Assembly (NCBI GenBank): GCA_016793725.1
Contig: JAEUJP010000699.1
Span: forward strand, 1 to 33,324
Source of the DNA: Myxococcaceae bacterium
GTDB taxonomy: Bacteria; Myxococcota; Myxococcia; Myxococcales; Myxococcaceae
Direction of reading: 5' to 3'
Length of the DNA stretch: 33,324 bases
Shown here one piece after another: positions 23,691 through 30,696 of the stretch. The notes under the pieces were generated by a model. It made no database searches, was not told the origin of the DNA, and saw only the letters and a program-made list of their open reading frames with translations. Position 1 is the stretch's first letter. Every line of letters begins with the position of its first letter. A program made the position numbers and the translations under genes.

Positions 23691-26336
23691 TCAGTGATTT
23701 TTGAATCTGCGCGAGAGCACCGCGGCGAACGCGAGCAAGAGCGGCAGACCTGCCGCCGTGCTGCACCCGCTGCCCTGCTCGGCCGGCGCCGCCAGCACGT
23801 CGGGCTCATCGGCGCGTGGCCGCTCGCTCAGCGTCGGCACCCGCCAGGCGCGCTCGCCCACGTTGCCCTGCTGGTCGCGCACGCGCGCGGTCACCCCACC
23901 CTGCACCTCGATCGCCGAGAGCTGAATCTCACGCGCGGCGCCGTAGCTCGACCACGCGCCCTCACCGACGCGGTAGCTGTACTCGAGCTTGTCGGCGGGG
24001 GTGATGACGTCGTGCGCCTTCAGCACCAGGCGATCGGCGCGGCGGTCGAGCGTGAACGAGAGCTCGGGGGCCTCCCAGTCGACCATGAACGGCACGACCA
24101 TGGGCACGCCGACGCCGTGGGGCGCCTCGGCCACGCGGCCCTGCACCTCGATCTTGTGCAGCCCCTGCAAGAGGAAGCTCGGGTGCGAGACCCACAGCTC
24201 GCCGGCGGAGTTGGCGGGCTTGAACTCGCTCCACAGGCCGTTGTCGATGCGCACCTGGTACTCGGGGGTGCCCGGCACGCCGAGCGCGCTCACGGCGATG
24301 ACCGCCGTCGGCCACACGAGCGGCTGCCCTTTGAGGCGCATCTCTTCGGCGGTGGGCATGAGGCTGTTCTTCAGCTCGGCGGTGACGCGCGGGGCGAGCG
24401 TCGCGCAGGCCATGCCGGTCGGCATCATGGTGGCGTACAGCGCGAGGTGCTCGAACGCGCCGCTCGTGCCGATCTGGTTGATGCCCTTCGCCGCGTTGAC
24501 GCGCAGCTTGAACGGCCCGAGGTCGGGCAGGTCGATGGGCGCCAGCGCCGACGCCAGGGCCGGCTCTGCGAGGCCGATGACCGCGGGGATCAGGTCTGCC
24601 AGCACCTTCGGGTCTTCCGCCAGAATTTCGCTGTTCGACGTCTCGACGCAGTCGGCGGGCGACGTGCACGCCGTGCCGTCGGGCTTCGTGATGACGTTCT
24701 TCAGCTCGCCGATCGCCGGCGTCACCTTCGTGCAGCCGCTGAACGTCATCGACAGCGGCAGGTTGATGCCGAGCTTCAGCGTGAACAGCCGCGCGTAGCG
24801 GTCATCGATGCTCGCGTAGAAGTCGATGCTCACGTTCTTCATCGTGAGCGTGATGAGCGGGCTCGTGCCGCCGGCGCCGACCTTCGCCTCGGGCGGCGAC
24901 CCCGGCCGCAAGACCACCAGCATCGGCGCGTCTTTGCCGTCGCGCGTCGTCAGCTTGCCGAGCGACGGCAAGAACGTCTTGAACAGGCCGGTGTTGAGCA
25001 GGCCGACGGTCGCGCTCGAGAGGTTCAGGCACAGCACGCCCCCCTGGTGCGCCTGGTGAAACGCCTGGTTGATGAAGGGCGAGCTCACGCCGAGCGCCAT
25101 GTGGTACGCCGGGTTCGTCGGCGACACGGGCGGCGCCTCGGCGCGAAAGGCGGGCACCGACATGCTGCCCGCATCGGGCAGCGGCGCCGGCGCGACGCAG
25201 GGGGCCACCTCGACCGCAGCGAGACCACCGCGTGTGCCGAGGTTGATGGCGTTCGTGCTGTCGACCGAAAACGACGCGCCGGCGAACAGCGCCATGTCGA
25301 GCGCCGCGTTCGCGGGCACCCCGAAGGCGCTCATCGTCGTGCCGAGGCCCACGCGGCCCTCGACCCCGAGGAAGCGCGGCACACACCGGTTCATCGCCGC
25401 GTCGTTGCACACGCCGTCGGTGCAGGTCGATTGAACGTTGCCGATGCGCGGGCACGCCGGCAGCCCGGTGCCGCACTGCTGGCACAGCTGCTTCTCGATG
25501 GTCGTCTCGATCTGCCCCTGCAGCGCCGGTGAGACCAGCTGGAGGATGAGCTCTTTGAGCGCATCCCAGCTGGCGAGGAAGCAGAGAATGTCGCCGCACA
25601 GGTTCTCGCCGTCGATGTCGATGTCGTCGGCGTCGAGGCAGTTCGGCCGCGCCTGAGCGCCCATCGAGCCGCAGACCTGCGTGCCGCGCAGCGGCTTGTC
25701 GATGCGCAGGGCGAGGCGCTTGTCCCACCGCTGGTCGATTGAGAACCGAATCGTGGCGCCCACCGTGTTCGTGTTCGGCGACTGGGCGGCGGTGTTGTAC
25801 CGCAGCGAGCACTTCGCCGCGGCGAGGCCGAGGCACGCGATGTGGTTGTCGTTCTCGGTGTTCACGTAGATGCGACCCGTGTCGATGGTCACCGAGATGC
25901 TGCCGCTGATGCCGCCGTTCGCGCCCTGCACCGGCGTCAGGTTGAAGTCGGTGATGGTCACGCGCACCTGCGCGGGCACGTCACCCGTACAGTTGCCGTT
26001 CAGCCGGCCGTTCGCGCTTGCGCCGTTCGAGTCACCCTGGTCGGCGTAGACGATGTTGCCGACCACCGAGACGTTCGTCGTGTCGCACGGAATGGGGAGG
26101 GTGAGCGTCTCGCCCGGCGCGAACAGGCCCACGAGCTGGCGCCAGTTGGCGTTCACGTAGTTGATGCCCTCGGGCGAGAGCTGCAGGTTGACCGTGTTGT
26201 CGGTCTTCGGCCCGGTGTACCCGGCCGTCCCGGGAATCGGAGCGAGCGCCGCGCAGCCGCCCGACGTGCCCCCGCCGGTCGAACAGCCGACCACCCACAC
26301 TGCGACCACGAAGGTCAGCTTCGCTTGGTGTCTCAT
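23691..26336 (-). CDS. Large exported protein with lipobox and MYXO-CTERM-like tail
   Basis: An 881-residue protein of unknown function. MRHQAKLTFVVAVWVVGC carries a lipobox (VVGC, Cys18) followed by a Gly/Ser linker. The body is rich in beta structure and Cys pairs (QLCQQCGTGLPACP, STCTDGVCNDAAMNRC). The C-terminal third looks like Ig-like or bacterial Ig fold pieces (VRIDNGLWSEFKPAN, LEYSYRVGEGAWSSYG). The end, GSGCSTAAGLPLLLAFAAVLSRRFKNH, has the Cys, hydrophobic helix and Arg cluster of MYXO-CTERM sorting tails. GGAGAAG lies before ATG 26336, and a run of eight G (plus strand 26356-26363) sits in the leader. Confidence 0.75.
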   Translation of the reverse strand: MRHQAKLTFVVAVWVVGCSTGGGTSGGCAALAPIPGTAGYTGPKTDNTVNLQLSPEGINYVNANWRQLVGLFAPGETLTLPIPCDTTNVSVVGNIVYADQGDSNGASANGRLNGNCTGDVPAQVRVTITDFNLTPVQGANGGISGSISVTIDTGRIYVNTENDNHIACLGLAAAKCSLRYNTAAQSPNTNTVGATIRFSIDQRWDKRLALRIDKPLRGTQVCGSMGAQARPNCLDADDIDIDGENLCGDILCFLASWDALKELILQLVSPALQGQIETTIEKQLCQQCGTGLPACPRIGNVQSTCTDGVCNDAAMNRCVPRFLGVEGRVGLGTTMSAFGVPANAALDMALFAGASFSVDSTNAINLGTRGGLAAVEVAPCVAPAPLPDAGSMSVPAFRAEAPPVSPTNPAYHMALGVSSPFINQAFHQAHQGGVLCLNLSSATVGLLNTGLFKTFLPSLGKLTTRDGKDAPMLVVLRPGSPPEAKVGAGGTSPLITLTMKNVSIDFYASIDDRYARLFTLKLGINLPLSMTFSGCTKVTPAIGELKNVITKPDGTACTSPADCVETSNSEILAEDPKVLADLIPAVIGLAEPALASALAPIDLPDLGPFKLRVNAAKGINQIGTSGAFEHLALYATMMPTGMACATLAPRVTAELKNSLMPTAEEMRLKGQPLVWPTAVIAVSALGVPGTPEYQVRIDNGLWSEFKPANSAGELWVSHPSFLLQGLHKIEVQGRVAEAPHGVGVPMVVPFMVDWEAPELSFTLDRRADRLVLKAHDVITPADKLEYSYRVGEGAWSSYGAAREIQLSAIEVQGGVTARVRDQQGNVGERAWRVPTLSERPRADEPDVLAAPAEQGSGCSTAAGLPLLLAFAAVLSRRFKNH

Positions 26337-26392
26337 CGGTTGTTGCTTCTCCGCAGGGGGGGGTCAGTCGGCCGGTGTAAAGCGCCTGGAGT

Positions 26393-27268
26393 TTAGGACG
26401 GAAGGACGTTCAGCCCAAGCCCCGGCTGGGGAGTTATCGCGTCGTTGAGACGCCCCGTGCGGAAAGGCTCGAGATCGACCGCGACGAACGTGTAACCACA
26501 CGCTTTGACGGCCTTGTCGACCTCGCTACGGAACACTGCGTCATGGAGCCGCCCGAGCTCGTCGGCCCCGACCTCGAGCCGCGCGACGTCACCGTGGTGC
26601 CGCACGCGGAAGATTGACAGCCCCAGGGCGCGCAGCGCCTTCTCGGCCCGGCCCACCTGGTTCAGCCGCTCGACCGTCACCTTCGTGCCGTAGGGCAGCC
26701 GCGACGCGAGGCAGGCCATCTGCGGCTTGTTCCACGTCACGAGGCCCAGGCGCTTCGACCACGCGCGAATTTCGTCTTTCGTGAGGCCCGCGGCGGCGAG
26801 CGGCGAGCTCACCCGGTTCTCGCGCGCGGCCTGGTGACCCGGCCGGTGGTCTTTTTTGTCGTCGGCGTTGAAGCCGTCGAGCACGACGTCGAGGCCGAGC
26901 TTCGCGCGCTGCGCCTCGCAGATCGTGTACAGCTCGGTCTTGCAGAAGTAGCAGCGGTTCGTCGGGTTCGCGGCGTAGCGCGGGTCTTCGAGCTCTTTCG
27001 ACTCGACCAGCACGTGACGCGCGCCCAGCGACTCGGCGAGCGCTTTGGCCTCGGCCGCCTCGTCGGGCGCGACGCTCGGCGACAGCGCGGTGAGCGCGAT
27101 GGCCCGCTCGCCCAGCACCTCGAGCGCGACCTTCAGCACGAACGCCGAGTCGACGCCGCCGCTGAACGCGACCAGCGCCGACGGGTGCGCGCGCAGCGAA
27201 GCGCGGAGCGCCTCGAGCTTCTGGGCAGACCCTGCGCACAGCACATCGACCTGTGCGTCGGTGAGCAC
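26393..27268 (-). CDS. larE: ATP-dependent sulfur transferase LarE
   Basis: LarE makes the nickel-pincer nucleotide cofactor of lactate racemase by adding sulfur to a pyridinium bis-carboxylate mononucleotide. The PP-loop ATPase motif is SGGVDS (36-41). Cys106 and Cys109 (NRCYFC) plus Cys186 (MACLASR) are present. In known LarE proteins, a single sacrificial Cys or a three-Cys [4Fe-4S] cluster gives the sulfur; the three Cys here suit the cluster type. 291 residues, GTG start, 16 bp after cysC. LarA, LarB and LarC are not in the window. Being last in the sulfur operon, it may have a different acceptor or draw on its sulfur supply (inference). Confidence 0.88.
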   Translation of the reverse strand: MLTDAQVDVLCAGSAQKLEALRASLRAHPSALVAFSGGVDSAFVLKVALEVLGERAIALTALSPSVAPDEAAEAKALAESLGARHVLVESKELEDPRYAANPTNRCYFCKTELYTICEAQRAKLGLDVVLDGFNADDKKDHRPGHQAARENRVSSPLAAAGLTKDEIRAWSKRLGLVTWNKPQMACLASRLPYGTKVTVERLNQVGRAEKALRALGLSIFRVRHHGDVARLEVGADELGRLHDAVFRSEVDKAVKACGYTFVAVDLEPFRTGRLNDAITPQPGLGLNVLPS

Positions 27269-27284
27269 GGCTGGCTCTCTAACG

Positions 27285-27971
27285 CTACCGGCGCTTCTTG
27301 CCCGCGGGCTTCGCGATGCGGGCGGCGCGCGTCGCCGGGCGCGGGCGGGCGCCGCGGGCCGGGGGCGCCTTGCCGGCGCGGCGGCGCGGCATCGGCTCGG
27401 CCTTCATGCGCTTGCCGGTGATGGTCTTCAGCTCGTCGACCGTGACGTAGCCGAGGTTCAGGAGCGCCTGAAACACCTTGCGGCCCCCCTCTTCGACCGG
27501 CTCGGTGTCGGAGTGCACCGTCACCTCGGGCGCGTTCGGCGGCTCGTAGGGCTCGGTGATGCCGATGAAGTTGGGGATCTCGCCCGACAGCGCCTTCTTG
27601 TACTTGCCGGTGCTGTCGCGCTGAATGAGCTTCTCGGTCGGGCAGTCGACGTAGGTCTCGACGTACCGGCCGATGAGGCGGCGGTTCTCTTCGCGAACGC
27701 TCTTGTAGGGGCTGACGGCGGCGACCAGCGTGCAGACGTCGTTTCGCGTCAGCACGTCGGCGACGAAGCCGATGCGGCGGCCGATGGTGAGCCGATCTTC
27801 TTTCGTGTCGGCCAGCTCTTTCCACATCACCGGCGCCAGCGTCTCTTCATCGAGAATCTCGACGTTTCGGCCGACCTGCCTCAGGCGCGCCGCCACGTAC
27901 TCGGCCAGCGTCGTCTTGCCGGCACCCAACATGCCCGTCAACCAGACCGTGAAGCCACCAGGGTTTGCCAT
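27285..27971 (-). CDS. cysC: Adenylylsulfate kinase-like protein with basic tail
   Basis: APS kinase family, which phosphorylates adenylylsulfate to PAPS. Walker A GMLGAGKTT (13-21) and the core ILDEETL (about 39-45), SPYKSVREENRR (about 87-98), and NFIGITEPYEPPNAPEV (about 134-150) are typical of CysC. The usual LDGD motif reads LDEE, keeping the first Asp but changing the second. After about residue 186 there is a 40-residue Arg/Lys/Ala/Pro tail (MPRRRAGKAPPARGARPRPA...GKKRR) not found in ordinary CysC. It lies 11 bp after the Mec gene and 16 bp before larE. Some drift from true APS kinase activity cannot be excluded. Confidence 0.75.
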   Translation of the reverse strand: MANPGGFTVWLTGMLGAGKTTLAEYVAARLRQVGRNVEILDEETLAPVMWKELADTKEDRLTIGRRIGFVADVLTRNDVCTLVAAVSPYKSVREENRRLIGRYVETYVDCPTEKLIQRDSTGKYKKALSGEIPNFIGITEPYEPPNAPEVTVHSDTEPVEEGGRKVFQALLNLGYVTVDELKTITGKRMKAEPMPRRRAGKAPPARGARPRPATRAARIAKPAGKKRR

Positions 27972-27982
27972 TTGGCGGCGCG

Positions 27983-28435
27983 TTATAGTCGAAAAGACTC
28001 ATCCTCTGCAAATTGGCCTGCGACAAAGGTAAAAACCTTGTACGTCGCGAATCTTCCCTGGTTTACAGCGATAACTGCCCACTTGAGGCCGGGGCGCATC
28101 TCGAGGCCATCGGGCGCGGCCATGTCGGAGTCTTCTTTGCTGAAGTACGCGCCCACGTCGCAGTGGCTGTGAAAGATGCAGACGAGCTTCTCGCCCTGCT
28201 TTTCGGCGTCTTCGATCGCCCGCTCGAGCTGGAGCTCGTCCATTCGGTACGCCGTGCGGTTCGTGCGGGGAAACTGGTCGGGCAGCCGCGCGTGGTACTT
28301 GTCGTAGACGTTTTTCATCGGCAGCGCTCGCAGCCCGTTGGGGCCCTCGAAGACGAGGCCGCAGCCCTCTTCGGGGTAGAGCGGCTCGACGTGCGCCGCG
28401 ATGGCGCCGATCACGCCTGAGTCGTTCACGGCCAT
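27983..28435 (-). CDS. mec: JAMM metallopeptidase, Mec-like (CysO-cysteine peptidase)
   Basis: Mov34/MPN/M67-type zinc peptidase of 150 residues. The JAMM motif is complete: Glu22/Glu23 (PEEGCGLVFEG), then HSH (89-91), Ser99 and Asp102 in HSHCDVGAYFSKEDSD. In M. tuberculosis the relative Mec releases cysteine from the CysO-cysteine adduct; the neighbours cysM and cysO here match that role. I chose ATG 28435. It overlaps the end of cysM by 10 bases (28426-28435). An upstream GTG at 28453 would extend it six residues. The role is inferred from context plus motif, not shown. Confidence 0.85.
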   Translation of the reverse strand: MAVNDSGVIGAIAAHVEPLYPEEGCGLVFEGPNGLRALPMKNVYDKYHARLPDQFPRTNRTAYRMDELQLERAIEDAEKQGEKLVCIFHSHCDVGAYFSKEDSDMAAPDGLEMRPGLKWAVIAVNQGRFATYKVFTFVAGQFAEDESFRL

Positions 28436-29346
28436 TGAAAGCTCTTTTCCCACCGTTTGGGCTCGAAGTACCGGTCAGCGCGATCGGGGAACACGGTGAC
28501 GATGGTGCCCTCTCGCTTCGCGGCGACGAGGCGCTTCGCGACGGTGAGCGCGCCGGCCGCCGCGGCGCCCGAGCTGTGGCCGAGCGAGAGGCCCTCGTCT
28601 TTGAGCAGGCGCTCGCTCATGTCCCACCCGGCGTCAGTCGAGACGCTCAGCTTCTCGTCGTGCACCTTCTCGTCGTAGATGTGCGGCACGATCGAGGTCG
28701 GCAGGTGCTTCAGGCCCTCGAGGCCGTGCATGGGCTCGAGCGGCTCGAGCGCGATGATCTGCACCTTGGGGTTCAGCTCTTTCAGCCGCCGGCCCGTGCC
28801 GATGACCGTGCCGGTCGTGCCGATGCCCGCGACGAAGTGGGTGACCTTGCCCGCGGTCTGCGCCCAGATCTCGGGAGCCGTCGTGAGGTAGTGCGCGCGC
28901 GGGTTCGACGCGTTCGAGTACTGGTCGAGGTAGTGGTAGCGATCGGGCTCGGCCTCGATGAGCTTGCGCGCGTGGCGAATGGCTCCGTCGCTGCCCTCGA
29001 GCGGGTCAGAGAAGATGAGCTGCGCGCCGTACGCCTTCGTGATGCGCTTTCGCGCCGCGCTCACGTTGCTCGGCATCACCAGCGCGACCTTCAGGCCGAG
29101 GGCCGCCCCGATCCACGCGAGGGCGATGCCGGTGTTGCCGCTCGTCGAGTCGATGATCGTCTTGCCCTCCGGCACCTTCGCGTCCTTCAGCATCTGCAGC
29201 CCCGCGCGGTCTTTCACGCTGCCGCCCGGGTTGTAGAACTCGCACTTCGCGAAGATGCGCACGCCCGGCGTCTCTCTCGCGAAGCTCTTCAGCTCGACGA
29301 GCGGCGTGTTGCCGACCAGCTCGGTGATCGCGCCGAAGCTCTTCAC
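28426..29346 (-). CDS. cysM: Cysteine synthase (CysM/CysK family)
   Basis: PLP enzyme making cysteine from an activated serine and a sulfur donor. The PLP lysine is K45 in NPGGSVKDRAG; the substrate loop TSGNTGIA and the phosphate-binding GIGTTGT are intact, and the late SSGAA motif that binds the PLP ring is present. In the CysO pathway (M. tuberculosis) CysM takes sulfur from the thiocarboxylated carrier and O-phosphoserine; the neighbours support that type over sulfide-dependent CysK. 306 residues, GTG start, whose GTGA overlaps the stop of the 88-aa ORF. Substrate preference is not decided by sequence alone. Confidence 0.88.
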   Translation of the reverse strand: MKSFGAITELVGNTPLVELKSFARETPGVRIFAKCEFYNPGGSVKDRAGLQMLKDAKVPEGKTIIDSTSGNTGIALAWIGAALGLKVALVMPSNVSAARKRITKAYGAQLIFSDPLEGSDGAIRHARKLIEAEPDRYHYLDQYSNASNPRAHYLTTAPEIWAQTAGKVTHFVAGIGTTGTVIGTGRRLKELNPKVQIIALEPLEPMHGLEGLKHLPTSIVPHIYDEKVHDEKLSVSTDAGWDMSERLLKDEGLSLGHSSGAAAAGALTVAKRLVAAKREGTIVTVFPDRADRYFEPKRWEKSFQWP

Positions 29347-29609
29347 GGGTGCCTCGGGCAGCGCCCCGTGAGCACGCGGCGCTGAAACGCGAGCGCCACG
29401 AGCGGGTGGTCGCCCAGCTCGGCCTCACACGCTTCGCAGAGCGGCTCACCGCTCGGGTCGAGCTCGGTGCCGCCGGCAGCGAGGTACCGGCCGACGAGCG
29501 AGTCGGGGCTCGCGCGGGCCTTAGCGGCGCACAGCGCAGCCTGCCCCTTGCCCCCGACGACGAGAATCTGCCGCGCGTAGCGCGCGATCTGTTCTTCGGT
29601 GAGGCTCAT
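29343..29609 (-). CDS. Small ORF carrying the E1 N-terminal segment (88 aa)
   Basis: An 88-residue protein. It opens MSLTEEQIARYARQILVVGG and goes on KGQAALCAAKA, which is the usual N-terminus of MoeB/ThiF E1 enzymes just before their Rossmann loop. Arg13 corresponds to MoeB Arg14, which reaches into the neighbouring subunit's ATP site. Instead of the Rossmann core there follows a short region with LCEACEAELG and a final RCPRHP, possibly a small zinc site. The Rossmann core, lacking this very segment, is the ThiF-like gene two places upstream. ATGA links it to cysO and GTGA to cysM. It may complement the E1 in trans. Confidence 0.6.
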   Translation of the reverse strand: MSLTEEQIARYARQILVVGGKGQAALCAAKARASPDSLVGRYLAAGGTELDPSGEPLCEACEAELGDHPLVALAFQRRVLTGRCPRHP

Positions 29610-29878
29610 CCGCCGGCGATGGCGGGGATGATCGAGAGCGTGTCGGAGTCTGCGACCGGCGTCTCGAGATCTTTCAAGAAGCGAATGTCTTCGTCGTTGT
29701 GAAACACGTTCACGTAGCGCTTGAGGCCGCCCTTCTCGTCGAAGAGGCGCGTGCCGATGCCCGGCGCCGAGCCTTCGAGCGCCTTCAGCACTTCGCCGAC
29801 GGTCTTGCCGGCGGCCTTCACCTCGGCCTGATTCTGAGTGTACGTGCGCAGCGGAGTCGGAATGCGAACGGTAGCCAT
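29606..29878 (-). CDS. cysO: Sulfur carrier protein CysO-like (ThiS/MoaD fold)
   Basis: Ubiquitin-like sulfur carrier of 90 residues ending in AIAGG, the diglycine that is adenylated and thiocarboxylated. The sequence closely follows M. tuberculosis CysO: VRIPTPLRTYT, KTVGEVLKALEG, FDEKGGLKRYVNVFHNDEDIRF and SDTLSIIPAIAGG. I chose ATG 29878; another ATG at 29890 (94 residues) overlaps the stop of the upstream E1 gene as TAATG and could be the coupled start. The stop overlaps the next ORF (ATGA, 29606-29609). It is the central cofactor of the cluster. Confidence 0.92.
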   Translation of the reverse strand: MATVRIPTPLRTYTQNQAEVKAAGKTVGEVLKALEGSAPGIGTRLFDEKGGLKRYVNVFHNDEDIRFLKDLETPVADSDTLSIIPAIAGG

Positions 29879-29889
29879 GGCTCTCGTCA

Positions 29890-30696
29890 TTAGCGCACTT
29901 TCAGCAGAAGGCGAGAGCGCTCGCCGTGCGACTCGAGCGACAGCACCTCGTGCCCTTCGTCGCGCGCCGACTGCGGCACGTTCTTGAGCGGCTCGTCGCC
30001 CTTGAGCCACACCTCGAGCAGCCGGCCGGCCTCGAGCTTTTCCATCGCCAGCTTCACGCGCACGTAGGTCATCGGGCAGACCTCACGCGTGATGTCGACG
30101 CTCGCCGGGCACACCGGGCAGTCGGCCGCGCGCTTCACGGCCACGGTTCGCCACGACAGCTTCTCGCCGTCGAAGACGTGCAGCCCGTCTTCGGGCCTCA
30201 GCGCGAGCTCGGCCTGCTTCACGCCGATGACTCCGGCGACGGTGCCGAGCACGCCGGCCTGGGCGCAGGTGGGGCCCTCGACCGACTCGTCGAACAGGCA
30301 GCGCAGGCACGGGCCGCCGGGGCGAATCACCATCGCCTGACCGTGCGCCTTCAAGACGCCGCCGTAGACGAGCGGCACGCCCGTCTGCACCGCGACGTCG
30401 CTCAGCATCAGCTTGGTCGGGCCGCCGTCGGTGCCGTCGATGACGAGCTCGTGGGCCCTGAAGAGGTCGGCGGCGTTTTCGGCCGTGACCTTGAGCTTCA
30501 GCCCCTTCGCGCCAGTGCGCGAGGCCGCGAGCAGGGCCTTGGGCTGCCCGAGGTCGCGGTGGGTGTAGAGCACCTGGCGGTGCAGGTTCGAGAGCTCGAC
30601 CACGTCGTGGTCGGCGATCGTGAGCGTCGCCCTGCCCTGCAGCGCGAGCGCGGCGGGGCAGCCCAGGCCCCCTGCGCCGACGACAAGCACGTTCAC
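29890..30696 (-). CDS. E1-like adenylyltransferase (MoeB/ThiF) fused to TusA domain
   Basis: A 268-residue fusion. Residues 1-198 are the E1 core: Rossmann VVGAGGLGCPA (5-15), DHDVVELSNLHRQVLY (29-44), adenylation region with K53, zinc pairs CLRC (130-133) and CPVC (193-196), and the catalytic Cys144 in GPTCAQAGVLG. Residues about 204-268 (EVCPMTYVRVKLAMEKL, AGRLLEVWLKGDEPLKN, GHEVLSL) are TusA-like with Cys207 in the CPxP place. It starts at GTG 30696, directly at the Rossmann loop, so the N-terminal RYxRQ helix is missing; the 88-aa ORF has that piece. It probably adenylates CysO, and the TusA domain may pass persulfide sulfur. Confidence 0.88.
   Translation of the reverse strand: MNVLVVGAGGLGCPAALALQGRATLTIADHDVVELSNLHRQVLYTHRDLGQPKALLAASRTGAKGLKLKVTAENAADLFRAHELVIDGTDGGPTKLMLSDVAVQTGVPLVYGGVLKAHGQAMVIRPGGPCLRCLFDESVEGPTCAQAGVLGTVAGVIGVKQAELALRPEDGLHVFDGEKLSWRTVAVKRAADCPVCPASVDITREVCPMTYVRVKLAMEKLEAGRLLEVWLKGDEPLKNVPQSARDEGHEVLSLESHGERSRLLLKVR

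Noticed and set aside
23694..25532. 612-codon plus-strand open frame opposite the large exported protein
   Set aside because: Shadow frame; the minus-strand gene has signal peptide, ribosome site and sorting tail.
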